DNA of 64,000 nt from Portulaca oleracea (Eukaryota; Streptophyta; Magnoliopsida; Caryophyllales; Portulacaceae). Both the position numbers and the translations under genes were made by a program. Shown here in pieces: positions 10,580 to 20,436 of the stretch. The stretch covers positions 21,514,669-21,578,668 of the forward strand of contig CM055886.1 in NCBI GenBank assembly GCA_029582165.1, read 5' to 3'. A model generated the notes under the pieces. That model searched no databases, was not told where the DNA came from, and saw nothing but the letters and a program-made list of their open reading frames with translations. The stretch's first letter is position 1. Each line of letters begins with the position of its first letter.

Positions 10580-11899
10580 ATGGGTTCCGATTGCGACGTG
10601 GAAGACTATGGATTCGAGTACTCCGACGAGGAAGCAGACGAGCAGGATGTTCAAATTGAGAACGAGTACTACAATTCCAAAGGTTTGGTCGAAACTGATC
10701 CTGAAGCTGCTCTTTCTGGTTTTGCTGAGGTAGTCCGCATGGAACCAGAGAAGGGAGAATGGGGTTTCAAAGCATTAAAACGAACTGTGAAGCTTTATTA
10801 CCGTCTGGGGAGGTATAAAGAGATGATGGAATCATATAGGGAGATGCTGTCTTACATCAAATCAGCTGTGACAAGAAATTATAGTGAGAAGTGTATAAAC
10901 AATATTATGGATTTTGTTTCTGGTTCTTCCAGCCACAACTTTGATCTCCTGCAGGAGTTCTATGAAACTACCTTGAAAGCTCTTGAAGAGGCTAAAAATG
11001 AGAGACTGTGGTCTAAAACTAATCTAAAGCTTTGCCAGATCTGGTTTGACAAGGGGGAGTATGGGCGAATGAACAAGATCTTGAAGGAACTACACAAATC
11101 ATGTCAAAATGAAGACGGTACTGATGATCACAAAAAAGGAACTCAACTGTTGGAAGTTTATGCTATTGAGATTCAAATGTACACGGAGACAAAGAACAAC
11201 AAGAAACTCAAGCAACTATACAAGAAGGCACTCACTGTCAAGTCAGCAATACCACATCCGAGGATTATGGGAATAATCCATGAATGTGGTGGGAAGATGA
11301 ATACGGCTGAGCGTCAATGGGCTGAAGCAGCTACTGATTTCTTTGAAGCATTCAAGAACTATGATGAAGCTGGCAATCAACGGCGAATCCAGTGTTTGAA
11401 ATATTTGGTTCTTGCAAACATGTTAATGGAATCTCAGGTTAATCCATTTGATGGGCAAGAGGCTAAACCTTACAAAAATGATCCTGAAATTTTGGCAATG
11501 ACAAATCTGATTGCAGCTTATCAAAGAAACGACATTCATGAATTTGAAAAGATTCTGAAGAGTAACAGGAGAACAATCATGGATGATCCCTTCATCAGAA
11601 ATTATATTGAGGATCTCTTGAAAAATATTAGAACACAAGTGTTGCTAAAGCTCATTAAGCCTTACACTAGAATTAGAATTCCTTTTATATCCAAGGAGCT
11701 TAATGTCCCAGAAGAAGATGTGGAGAAGCTACTGGTCTCCCTAATTTTGGACAATCGAGTTCAAGGGCACATTGATCAAGTAAACAAGCTACTAGAGCGC
11801 AGCGACAGGTCAAAGGGGATGAAAAAGCACCTAGCACTGGATAAGTGGAATACACAACTCAAATCATTGTATCCAGCTATTAGCAACCGAGTTGGCTGA
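10580..11899 (+). CDS. CSN2: COP9 signalosome subunit 2, intronless retrocopy
   Basis: A 439-residue frame, the same length as plant CSN2. It starts with [20 protein letters not shown], the acidic N-terminus of the family. Helical repeat sequence follows ([53 protein letters not shown]), then the C-terminal PCI domain at about residues 290-405 ([60 protein letters not shown]). CSN2 is a scaffold subunit of the COP9 signalosome, which removes NEDD8 from cullins and controls light-regulated development. Plant CSN2 genes normally have many introns; this copy has none and lies between a LINE poly(A) run and a target duplication, so it is a retrocopy. The frame is fully intact. No promoter is evident, so expression is unknown. 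Substitutions such as R for G in TRIRIPF set it apart from the usual sequence. Confidence 0.9.
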   Translation: MGSDCDVEDYGFEYSDEEADEQDVQIENEYYNSKGLVETDPEAALSGFAEVVRMEPEKGEWGFKALKRTVKLYYRLGRYKEMMESYREMLSYIKSAVTRNYSEKCINNIMDFVSGSSSHNFDLLQEFYETTLKALEEAKNERLWSKTNLKLCQIWFDKGEYGRMNKILKELHKSCQNEDGTDDHKKGTQLLEVYAIEIQMYTETKNNKKLKQLYKKALTVKSAIPHPRIMGIIHECGGKMNTAERQWAEAATDFFEAFKNYDEAGNQRRIQCLKYLVLANMLMESQVNPFDGQEAKPYKNDPEILAMTNLIAAYQRNDIHEFEKILKSNRRTIMDDPFIRNYIEDLLKNIRTQVLLKLIKPYTRIRIPFISKELNVPEEDVEKLLVSLILDNRVQGHIDQVNKLLERSDRSKGMKKHLALDKWNTQLKSLYPAISNRVG

Positions 11900-12178
11900 G
11901 ATTGCTCGACCTTTTAACCCCGTTTTGACAGTTAATATAGCTACATATGAATTTGAAGTCTCGACTACTGACATGCTGAGTTTCTGCAGCTGGTATACGA
12001 ACGTTGTGAAACGGATTGATATATCAGCCTTGATAGAAACTTCAGCGTACTTTGTGTCGACCATTTATGGTTTATGTGAGGAAGACAAAGACTTCAGCTT
12101 AGGTGTATGAAATATAATCGAAAAAATCATTCAACCATCTTATGCGACTAAAGTTGCCCAATGAATCTATCCAATTAA
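11900..12178 (+). other. CSN2 3' UTR, target duplication and MULE interior
   Basis: About 220 bp of CSN2-derived 3' sequence, then A residues merging with AAAATCATTC (12123-12132), then about 46 bp of Pack-MULE interior before the right arm. No clear AATAAA is visible. Confidence 0.6.
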
Positions 12179-12522
12179 AGAAGAAAAAGATTATTAATGG
12201 TGAATTTAGGGTTTGTGTTATCGGATAAAGATAAGAGCTTGAGGAAGTCATTGATGGATAATGGGGGAAGGAGAAGAATGGTTGAGGAGAGAGGAGGGGG
12301 TTATGTTTGACAAGTCAAAGCTGACATGGCACAATTAAAAGAGTCAACACTCTCTCTCCGCCGCCACGTCACCACACCACTGAGTTAAGTTTATCTTAAC
12401 TCGGTGACGCACTTATCGAGAATAGGCCAAAGTCAGATTATTAATCACTAAATCAAAAGTCAGAGTTCGTATTATTAAATACTAAAAGTCAGATTATTAG
12501 AATCCAATTTCTCTTTGTAAAA

Positions 12523-12859
12523 ACAAAATAAATTAATGGTTTTTTGTTGGACCTTGTAAGTTGTAAGATATGAAAATTTATTTTCTAAACCTTTGGTTTT
12601 CAATATTTATTTTTGTACCTAAAGATTTGTGGGTGAATAAAAACTTCATGTCTTATTTTTCTTTTTCTTCTCATTTTGAATTTATTTCTTGATTAGCACT
12701 GAACTTTAGGATTAAGCCTAAAATTTATATTGATGTTATAATTCACCTCTCTTATTAAGCCTAAAACGATGGGTCGAGCAAGTCAATCCTTCAACGCATC
12801 TCATTTGGAGGCAGAGGGCCTGACTAGGTGTAAACAAAATGGTTTTAGTGCATATGAGA
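12523..12859. other. Unassigned DNA between Pack-MULE and hAT element
   Basis: No gene was recognised. The sequence from about 12745 looks coding-like on the plus strand and continues after the hAT element (13421 on), but I cannot identify it. It may be a decayed part of the LINE that follows. Confidence 0.4.
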
Positions 12860-12867
12860 TGAAGAAC

Positions 12868-13412
12868 TGCGCTGGCAAAAATTCGTCCGACCCGAATACC
12901 TGAATTTGTTCGACCCAAATAAAATCGGGTTTGGTAATCGATTTTTTGTCCGAATTTTAAATTCGGACAATTCGGTCATGTCCGATTCTAAAATCGGGTC
13001 GGGTTCGGGTTTGGGAGAAAAAATTCGGACGTCCGAATTTTGTGTCAAATTCGGGTTCGGACAAATTCGGACAGTGTCCGGACACGAGAATTAGGACAAA
13101 ATATTGGAATTATGTATGTATTTAGTGTAAATTCGGGTTGGGTTATATACAAAATTCGGGTTCGGACAAATTCGGACAGTGTCCGAACACTAGAATTCGG
13201 ACAAAATATTGGAATTATATATGTATTTAGTGTAAATTCGGGTTGGGTTATATTCGGACAAATCCGAGTTTGGACAAATTCGGACAATTCGAGGTTCGGG
13301 TTCGGACTCCCAAAAAAGGTCCGAATTTGAATTCGGACAAGGTTCGGGTTTGGGGATTTTGTCCAAATGTCCGAACCCGGTTTGACCCGAACCCGATTTT
13401 TTGCCACCGCTA
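12868..13412. mobile_element. Non-autonomous hAT element B, 8-bp TSD
   Basis: Termini TGCGCTGGCAAAA and TTTTGCCACCGCTA are inverted repeats (one base is missing from the left copy), flanked by TGAAGAAC at 12860-12867 and 13413-13420. The 8-bp duplication points to hAT. The whole 545 bp is packed with TTCGGACAAATTCGG and CCGAACCC-type words on both strands, including a ~110-bp block repeated in tandem (13060-13135 and 13157-13250). No transposase is present; long open frames here are by-products of the repeats. Confidence 0.8.
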
Positions 13413-13420
13413 TGAAGAAC

Positions 13421-14159
13421 AATCAGACGATGATCTCAGATGGCATCTGGATCCTCAAGCCTTCGTGGGATGGCATCTCACACGGACCAACAGATCCAGA
13501 TCAAAGTATCTTGAACAACCATGGCAATCTGCTTTGTGATGTTTTTTGTACTTTTTTTTCGTTTTTTTTTATCTCCCTTGTAAACTTGTATACCCTTTTA
13601 GCTGTGTATATTTGTGGGATGATTTCAGTATCTCAAGAGAAAGAGATTATCAATTTGATAATCCTCATTGAATTAGTGGCTTTAGCCATTATAAGCCCTA
13701 ATCCCACTTTAATTACAAAGTGGAGATTATTTCATGAATATATTTGGAAGGAAAATATCAAAAAAACGGTCAAGGATGTTTCTCTTAGAGAATGGCCACA
13801 AGCCAATTTGACAGAGACCATTGGGTGCTTACACTTCACTTGGTTGTACACATTCCCTAAGAATTTGGCTGCACATAAACTCCCTTTGTTGTCTATTTTT
13901 AAAAGAGCACCTTAATTCCAAGCTCTTAGAACTAATGGCTTATGCCATTATAAGCACTAATCCCACTTTACTTGTAAAGTGGAGATTATGGGTCCACTTT
14001 ATGCGATGGTTTTTCACAAAATTGGCTGGATTCTCAAACCAAGTTGCATTTGCCACTACGAAATGGGAAGATGCATTTGCCAAATGCTTTAGGAATAACG
14101 TTCTATCATCCCCTTTGCTAAATAAAAGTCCTTTATTGGAATATTCAAGTAATTAAAAA
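13421..14159 (+). other. Unassigned DNA with a repeated palindromic segment
   Basis: A ~60-bp segment occurs twice (about 13670-13731 and 13930-13990), sharing GCCATTATAAGC.CTAATCCCACTTTA and TACAAAGTGGAGATTAT; each copy is partly palindromic (CACTTTA...TACAAAGTG). No protein was recognised. The end of the stretch leads into the LINE endonuclease. Confidence 0.4.
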
Positions 14160-15982
14160 CAACTGTAAGATTGCAGCGATCAATTGTCTAGCGAATAATA
14201 TTAGCCCTGATATACTTTTTATTGAGTGAAACGTTGGTCAGTGATATTAACACTAAAAAAATTGCTAAGAAACTGAAGTTTGATAAAATAATCACAAGCA
14301 CATGTCAAAACTATGCTGGAGGGTTATGGGCTCTTTGGAATACACATAATGTGGATGTCCACCTACTTCAAAAATCTGAAAGGGCAATCCACCTATATGT
14401 TAAAGAGACGCATAATGGAAAAGTGTCAATCATTTCAGCTATTTATGCCCCAGCACAGGTTGGAGAAAAAGATCGTTTTTGGAATAACTTGAGGTTACTA
14501 AATCAAGTCTTCCATTTACCCTGGTGTATAATAGGAGACTGCAATGAGTTACTAAATCGCGAAGATAAATTAGGGGGGCCGATCCCCACAGACATTAGAT
14601 TTACAAGATTAAACAGCTTCATCAATCAAATTCAGGCGATAGACCTGACCCCAAATGGAAGACTGTTTACTTGGAAAAAATAATCCACAGCCACAAAATA
14701 TATGAAAGGCTATATCGACCAATAGTAAGGAGTGATTGGGGAACCCTTTATCCTTCCTCCATTGTGAGCCATGGGCCATTTACTTTCTCCGATCCCTACT
14801 ATATATTTTTAGATACAGACCAAGACAGACAATATGGAAAGAATCGTTCGTTCAAATTCAATCTGCACTGGCCGAATTATGACAAAGTGAATTATATCAT
14901 TAAGAACTGTTGGAAAGTTCATTTCCAATGATTCTTTATGTTCAGAGTTGTAATAAAAAAAGGATCTCCGAGAGTGGGATAAAACCCACTCAAGAAATTT
15001 AAGAGAAAGGATTCAAATTAACTTAACTAAGATCCAGTCAGTAGAAGGGAGACTTCTACAAAACCTCAGAGTGTAAGATTCAATGAATGACATAATAGAC
15101 TTATCTGATAAAGAGAAAGGATACTCTTGTTTAACCAAAATTTTTGGGGGAAGTTAAGTAGGAAAAAATGGCTAACAGAAGGAGATAGAGGTACTTCTTT
15201 CTTCCACAAGGTTGTCACCTTCAGAAAGAAAAAAATCTTTAATCTCTAAGTTAAAAGACTTGTTTGGTGTGTGGATTCAAGATGAAAGATAGATTCAGGA
15301 AAGATTTATAAAAAAATTCATCACAAGATTCAATTCATAAAGTCGGGAGTATGTGGATGATCTCTCAAATCTCCCTAAGATTACACAAGAACAGGGCAGA
15401 ATGTTAACTGAGTTAAGAGGAAATTAATAATGCTATCTTCTAGATGGATCCAGGTAAAGCTCCTGGACCAAACGAATTTGGGGCAATTTTCTATCAAAAA
15501 TACTGGAACATTGTGGGAAATGAAGTGTCTAAAGCTATAAAAGAATTTTTTGTGAATGGTAAATTACAAAAAGAAGTAAACCATATGTTCATTACCCTCA
15601 TACCAAAAGTGGAGGACCCGATTCAACCTAACCATTTCAGACCTATTAGTCTTTGCAATTCTCTATAGAAGATTATAGCAAAAATCATGGTCAACAGACT
15701 AAGACCCATCCTGGATGGGATTATAAGCCCTTTCCAAATTGCGTTTGTTCTAAATAGACAAATTCATGACAATGCACAAGTTTAGGCAATCCAAATCTTC
15801 TACTCCTTGGATTGCACTCAAATTAGATATGGAAAAGGCGTACGATAGAGTAGAATGGGAGTTCCTGAAGAAAACCTTACCTGGTATGGGATTCCCAACA
15901 AAATGGATAAATTGGGTTATGAAATGTGTCTCCTCAGTATCATATTCAATTCTTGTTAATGATCAACCTAGTCGATTGATCA

Positions 15983-16878
15983 TGTTGAAGACAGGGTCAA
16001 GGTCCTTCACCGCGCATCCGCGAAGGACCTTCGGTTTTGATGAAAACGAAAATCCGAAAAAGGGAAGTTGCCTTATATTATATAATCCGATTATATATTT
16101 TGAGTATATAATATATATTCTGATTATATACTCGGATTATGTGTATATAATATATATATTTTGATTATATAGTATATACTTATTATGGGCATGATTCTTG
16201 TAGATATAAAAAGGAAACAAAAGAAAACAAATCAAGGGAAATCAATCATGATTATTATAGCAACAAAAGGGAAGAAATCAACACATAAGGCAAGTTACCG
16301 TTAGAAGGACTCAAGTCCAAGCATCCAAAGGCATCTATAAAAAGGATGATAGAAGAATTGAGAAGATAGGCGATTCCACGGAAGTAATCGCGGAGTAAGA
16401 AATCCGGTGGGATTTCTCCGAGTGTGTAACCAATTATTCCGTGGTGAAGGTAGCCAGTAAAGGACCTCTAGTGAAGGTATAGCCAAGGACCTTGGTGAGC
16501 ATTCGTTGTGTCCACATGTGGTGGAGAGATGATGTGTAGCAGAGCCTTGACGGACTAAGGCTGTGTGAGTTTGTGCTTCAATGTAATCCATCAAGTTCCA
16601 AATCACCGCTAGGGTTTTTCCTATGACGATCCTTATCTGTAATTGACTCAAGGACATTCAGTCTTGATTAGTGATCCTATCAGTAACTGCCTTCGGGATG
16701 TTACTTCTTGTTTTGTTTTGTAAGTGTAACTTGTTCTTTGATTGTTATAAATCTAATGAGGTATTTCAGTTACACAGTGTTTTGATCCTTGGTTTGAAAC
16801 CAAGGAAGTTTTCTCTAACGTCCTTACCTAGTGTGTAGATCTTAATTGTGAACTTCACCCTCCTCTTGGGCTCCAACA
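15983..16878 (+). repeat. 5' LTR of the small LTR element
   Basis: Begins TGTTGAAGAC, ends CTCCAACA. It contains a palindrome-rich AT stretch (repeats of ATTATATA.TC, about 16075-16180). Confidence 0.9.
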
Positions 16879-16895
16879 AGTGGTATTAGAGCAGG
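16879..16895 (+). other. Primer binding site, initiator-Met tRNA type
   Basis: AG-TGGTATTAGAGCAGG directly after the 5' LTR. The canonical plant site is TGGTATCAGAGC; one mismatch is seen. Confidence 0.8.
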
Positions 16896-17291
16896 TCCAC
16901 ACAATAAGAGACTAACCGTTCTGTGGAAAAGATCACGGGGGATAGTGAAAACAAAAAGGTAAGTCACGGACGTAGATGCATTCTGCTACAAGGACATTGA
17001 TAAGGAAAAAAAGGTTAAATCATAATCCTTATGTCCTTCATCCGGCATAAAATTTGAGGTATGTCATCTATAAACCATCCATTGATCATATTGAATTATG
17101 GCATGAATTGAGGGGGAGGACCCTCTCTTAGTACTGACAAGTTTATCAAGCGTTGCAGATTTCTAGACAACCTCTAAAACATACTAGATGTTATATCAAG
17201 GGGGAGATTCCCTATTGACCTTGTGACAATCCAAAAAGTGAAAAAGGATTTATTGTTGCTGAATTTTATCTTTCATCAAAAAGGGGGAGAT

Positions 17292-18188
17292 TGTTGAAGA
17301 CAGGGTCAAGGTCCTTCACCGCGCATCCGCGAAGGACCTTCGGTTTTGATGAAAGCGAAAATCCGGAAAAGGGAAGTTGCCTTATATTATATAATCTGAT
17401 TATATATTCTGAGTATATAATATATATTCTAGTTATATACTCAGATTATGTGTATATAATATATATATTTTGATTATATATTATATATTCTTATTATGAG
17501 CATGATTCTTGTAGATATAAAAAGGAAACAAAAGGAAACAAATCAAGGGAAATCAATCATGATTGTTGTAGCAACAAAAGGGAAGAAATCAACACATAAG
17601 GCAAGCTACCATTGGAAGGACTCAAGTCCAAGCATCCAAAGTCATCTATAAAAAGGATGATAGAAGAATTGAGAAGATAGGCGATTCTACGGAAGTAATC
17701 GCGGAGTAAGAAATCTGGTGGGATTTCTCCGAGTGTGTAACCAATGATTCGGTGGTGAAGGTAGCCAGTAAGGAGCTCTGGTGAAGGTATAGCTAAGGAC
17801 CTTGGTGAGCATTCGTTGTGTCCACATGTGGTGGAGAGATGGTGTGTAGCAGAGCATTGACGGACTAAGGCTGTGTGAGTTTGTGCTTCAATGTAATCCA
17901 TCAAGTTCCAAATCACCGCTAGGGTTTTTCCTATGACGATCTTTATCTGTAATTGACTCAAGGATATTCAGTCTTGATTAGTGATCCTATCAGTAACTGC
18001 ATTCGGGATGCTACTTCTTGTTTTGTTTTGTAAGTGTAACTTGTTCTTTGATTGTTATAAATCTAATGAGGTATTTCAGTTACACAGTGTTTTGATCCTT
18101 GGTTTGAAACCAAGGAAGTTTGTTCTAACTTCCTTACCTAGTGTGTAGATCTTAATTGTGAACTTCACCCTCCTCTTGGGCTCCAACA
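17292..18188 (+). repeat. 3' LTR of the small LTR element
   Basis: Near-identical to the 5' LTR and preceded by the polypurine tract at 17278-17290. Confidence 0.9.
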
Positions 18189-20062
18189 GATCAAACCCAC
18201 CCAGGGCCTAAGACAGAGTGATCCTTTGTCACCTTACCTCTTTTTTATGTGCATGGAAGTATTGAGCAATATCAAAAAAAAAAAGGAGTAGGTGTTAAAA
18301 TCTGCCAAGCAGGTCAAAAAATCCCCTGCCTTTTGTTTGCAGATGATAGCTTGGTTTTCTGTAAAGCTTCAGAAAATGCTTGTAAGAATCTTAAGAAAAT
18401 TCTAGAAGACTTTTGCAACAAGTCAGGACAAGTTATAAATTTTCACAAGTCAACTCTTATATTTTATAAAGGGGCCTCCCAAATACACATAGACAGTGCC
18501 AAAGGAATCTTTAATATACCTACAAAAGATTCATTAGGTAAATATTTAGGTTGTCCTTCTATTGTGGGGAACAAAAAAACAGAACTTTTTCCTCCCATTA
18601 TAGAGAGAGTATATAAGAAACTTTCTAACTGGAAGGCGAATTCAGTTTCTAAAGCTGGTAGAACGATTCTTATCCAATCCAACTTGAAATCTATCCCGAC
18701 TCATACTATGTAGTGCTTCTTAATGCCCAAAACCACTTGTGACAAAGTGGATCAAATTAATAGAAACTTCTTTTGGAGAAGTGGATCAGAAAAAGATACA
18801 CCTATGATTTCCTAGGAAAAAATCTGCAGGCCTAAAAAGCAAGGAGGGCTAGGACTACGGAAGGCCCAGGCAGTAAACTTGGCCTTCCAATGTAAACTAG
18901 TCTGGAAAATTATGCATGAGAAAACCAACCTTTGGGTGTCTCAAATGTTATCCAAATACAACCGTAATGGGGAAGAATTGTTTAAGAATCCCAAGCAGTC
19001 AGTTTCTTGGGTTTGGAAAAACTTGTGTAAGGCTTATATATTTTGCAAAAAAGGTTTCAGATGGAAGATTGATAATGGTGAAAAAGTTTACTTCTGGCAT
19101 GATAATTGGTGCCACCGTCTTCCGCTTGTAACTTTGACAAATCAAAATCCTGAACAGGTGGAAAAATGAGTTTCAGTAAAGGAATTGATTGTTAATAATG
19201 AGTGGAATAAGCATAAGTTAAGACAAGTCATCCCAGAGCATCTTGTAGATATAGTTCTATAAACACCAATATCAATCAATAATGAATATGATAAGATGTG
19301 TTGGGGATTAACGTGAAGTTGTAACTTTACTACAAAATCTGCCACATGGCTTTGCCATGACATAAAAGATCACCAAATTTGGAAAGGCCATTAGATTTGG
19401 AAATTAGACATCCAACCAAAGCTTAAAGAGTTTCTTTGGAGAATCCATCGTAATGGTCTTTCACTTAGAGGAACTCTATTCCGTAGAGGAGCTTCAGATG
19501 ATCCGTCCTGTCCTATCTGTCTAAATCACCTGCAAACTGACAGTCATCTCTTGCACGAGTGTCATTTCATAAGCAAAGTTTGGGATACGAAAAAATCCCA
19601 CAGGTGGCTGGTTAGTTCGTGGAACTGGCCTTTAGAAAACACAAGTTCCAACATTCTCAATATTCTTAGGAACTCACTCCCTTTAAACGAGTTCCTAAGA
19701 GCCACTTATCTCATTTGGAGCATTTGGAAGGAGCGCAACGATTGTACTTTCAACAAGGCTATCTTCAACACCACAAGGGTCATCATTCCAGCAAAAAGAA
19801 GTTATGCTGAGTGGCGGGCGAGAACAGGAATTTCTACTCAAGAGTCGACGTATCTTCACTCCAACAACAATACAATCGCGAAGAAGAATAACTACACCAA
19901 CTATGTAGATATTTCAACACCATAAGTTTCCGTGTCTAACTTTATGGAACTTTATCCCTTCCTCTTCTCTTTCTTCTATTTTGGTGGCTGATATTTCAGG
20001 GAGATGCTTTGAAAGAAGGATCCCCTGATTTCCTTGTATTTTTTACCCGTGGAAAAAAAAGT

Positions 20063-20436
20063 ATTGGAGCTATGTAGATCTCTAAGTACCCTACAAATCC
20101 TCCCATAGTTCCTTGGGAGTAGCCCAGAACTTTAGGTCCAACTGTCAAATACGGACCAATTACAAGGGGAATTATATGTAATATGGGCATCACATTGACC
20201 ATTACAAAGAGTATGCCCATAATCACAACCATTAATGAAGAAGATGCTAGTAAATAGGCAATAATAGGCAAAGACAACCCAAATTACAAATGGATTAATA
20301 GAATTTGAGCCTTTTTTATTCATCCCACAAACTTTCGGGTTCAAAAAATAGAAAAACCAAGCATCCAAAAAGTAGAAAATAATTAGTTTCTCAAGTTTGT
20401 AACATTCTCTGTTGCCAACATTTTGATTGTCAAAAC
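20063..20436. other. DNA between LINE and CHY1-like pseudogene
   Basis: Probably the 3' flank or 3' UTR of the minus-strand pseudogene. A minus-strand frame (20277-19996) is hydrophobic, but it overlaps the LINE tail and resembles nothing I know, so I do not call it a gene. Confidence 0.4.

Larger units (their letters stand above)
8402..12122 (+). mobile_element. Chimeric retroposon: truncated LINE joined to CSN2 cDNA
   Basis: AAAATCATTC occurs at 8392-8401 and again at 12123-12132, a 10-bp target duplication enclosing the whole block. In order it holds: the 3' part of an L1-type LINE ORF2 starting in mid-codon context, the LINE 3' UTR with AATAAA at 10403, a run of nine A at 10434-10442, then about 137 bp of CSN2 5' leader, the intronless CSN2 reading frame and about 220 bp of 3' sequence. 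The final A-tail is reduced to the few A residues merging with the duplication. The order LINE tail, poly(A), second mRNA is what results when LINE reverse transcriptase starts on the second mRNA and switches template to LINE RNA. Read-through of a LINE into a spliced downstream CSN2 transcript is the alternative. Confidence 0.75.
7542..12513. mobile_element. Mutator-type element (Pack-MULE) carrying host sequences
   Basis: The arms 7542-7844 and 12179-12513 are inverted repeats of about 300 bp. Shared blocks include AAATTGGATTCTAATAAT at the outer ends, GAGAGAGTGTTGACTC and CCATGTCAGCTTTGACTTG. Immediately outside, TTTGTAAAA occurs on both sides (7533-7541 and 12514-12522), a perfect 9-bp target duplication. 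Long TIRs with a 9-bp duplication are diagnostic of Mutator-like elements. No transposase is present. The cargo is a callose-synthase-like fragment near the left arm and a retroposed LINE-CSN2 block. Without that block the element is about 1.24 kb (7542-8401 plus 12133-12513). Arm divergence indicates some age. Confidence 0.85.
15983..18188 (+). mobile_element. Small non-coding LTR retrotransposon, TSD GATCA
   Basis: Two ~897-bp LTRs (15983-16878 and 17292-18188), both starting TGTTGAAGACAGGG and ending GGGCTCCAACA, flank only 413 bp. GATCA is duplicated outside (15978-15982 and 18189-18193). The primer binding site TGGTATTAGAGC at 16881-16892 matches the initiator-Met tRNA type, and AAAAAGGGGGAGA directly before the 3' LTR is the polypurine tract. 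There is no gag or pol, so it would depend on a partner. LTRs this long around so small an interior are unlike a classic TRIM. The LTRs differ at scattered positions. It is inserted in the LINE reverse transcriptase and is therefore younger than the LINE. Confidence 0.9.
14160..20062 (+). pseudogene. Decayed L1-type LINE, ORF2 split by an LTR element
   Basis: Endonuclease remnants run from 14160 (NISPDILFIE, stop, ETLVSDINTK; later IYAPAQVGEKDRFW, WCIIGDCNELLNREDKLGG, GRLFTWKK). Reverse transcriptase follows: MDPGKAPGPNEFGAIFYQKYW at about 15444, FRPISLCNSL at about 15640, LDMEKAYDRVEWEFL at about 15818, then after the LTR insertion GLRQSDPLSPYLFFM at about 18205 and LLFADDSLVFCKAS at about 18327. 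A zf-RVT-like end (SCPICL...DSHLLHECHFISKVW) lies at about 19510-19590. An A-run at 20054-20061 marks the 3' end. Several stops and frameshifts make it inactive. The 5' end and target duplication were not located. Confidence 0.8.

Noticed and set aside
12868..13420. A 9-bp duplication (ATGAAGAAC) and MULE identity for element B
   Set aside because: The ninth base is better explained as the terminal A of the right TIR (TAGCGGTGGC in inverse); the left TIR then simply lacks one base, and 8 bp with these ends fits hAT.
13045..13422. Long repetitive open frames inside hAT element B (both strands)
   Set aside because: They follow the word repeats of the element and match no protein family; open frames arise because the words lack stops in several frames.
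16881..16892. tRNA gene at the GGTATTAGAGC motif
   Set aside because: Only the 12 bases complementary to a tRNA 3' end are present, directly after an LTR; it is a primer binding site.
19996..20368. Hydrophobic minus-strand frames as a membrane protein gene
   Set aside because: They overlap the LINE tail and the pseudogene flank, have no recognised family and no supporting signals.
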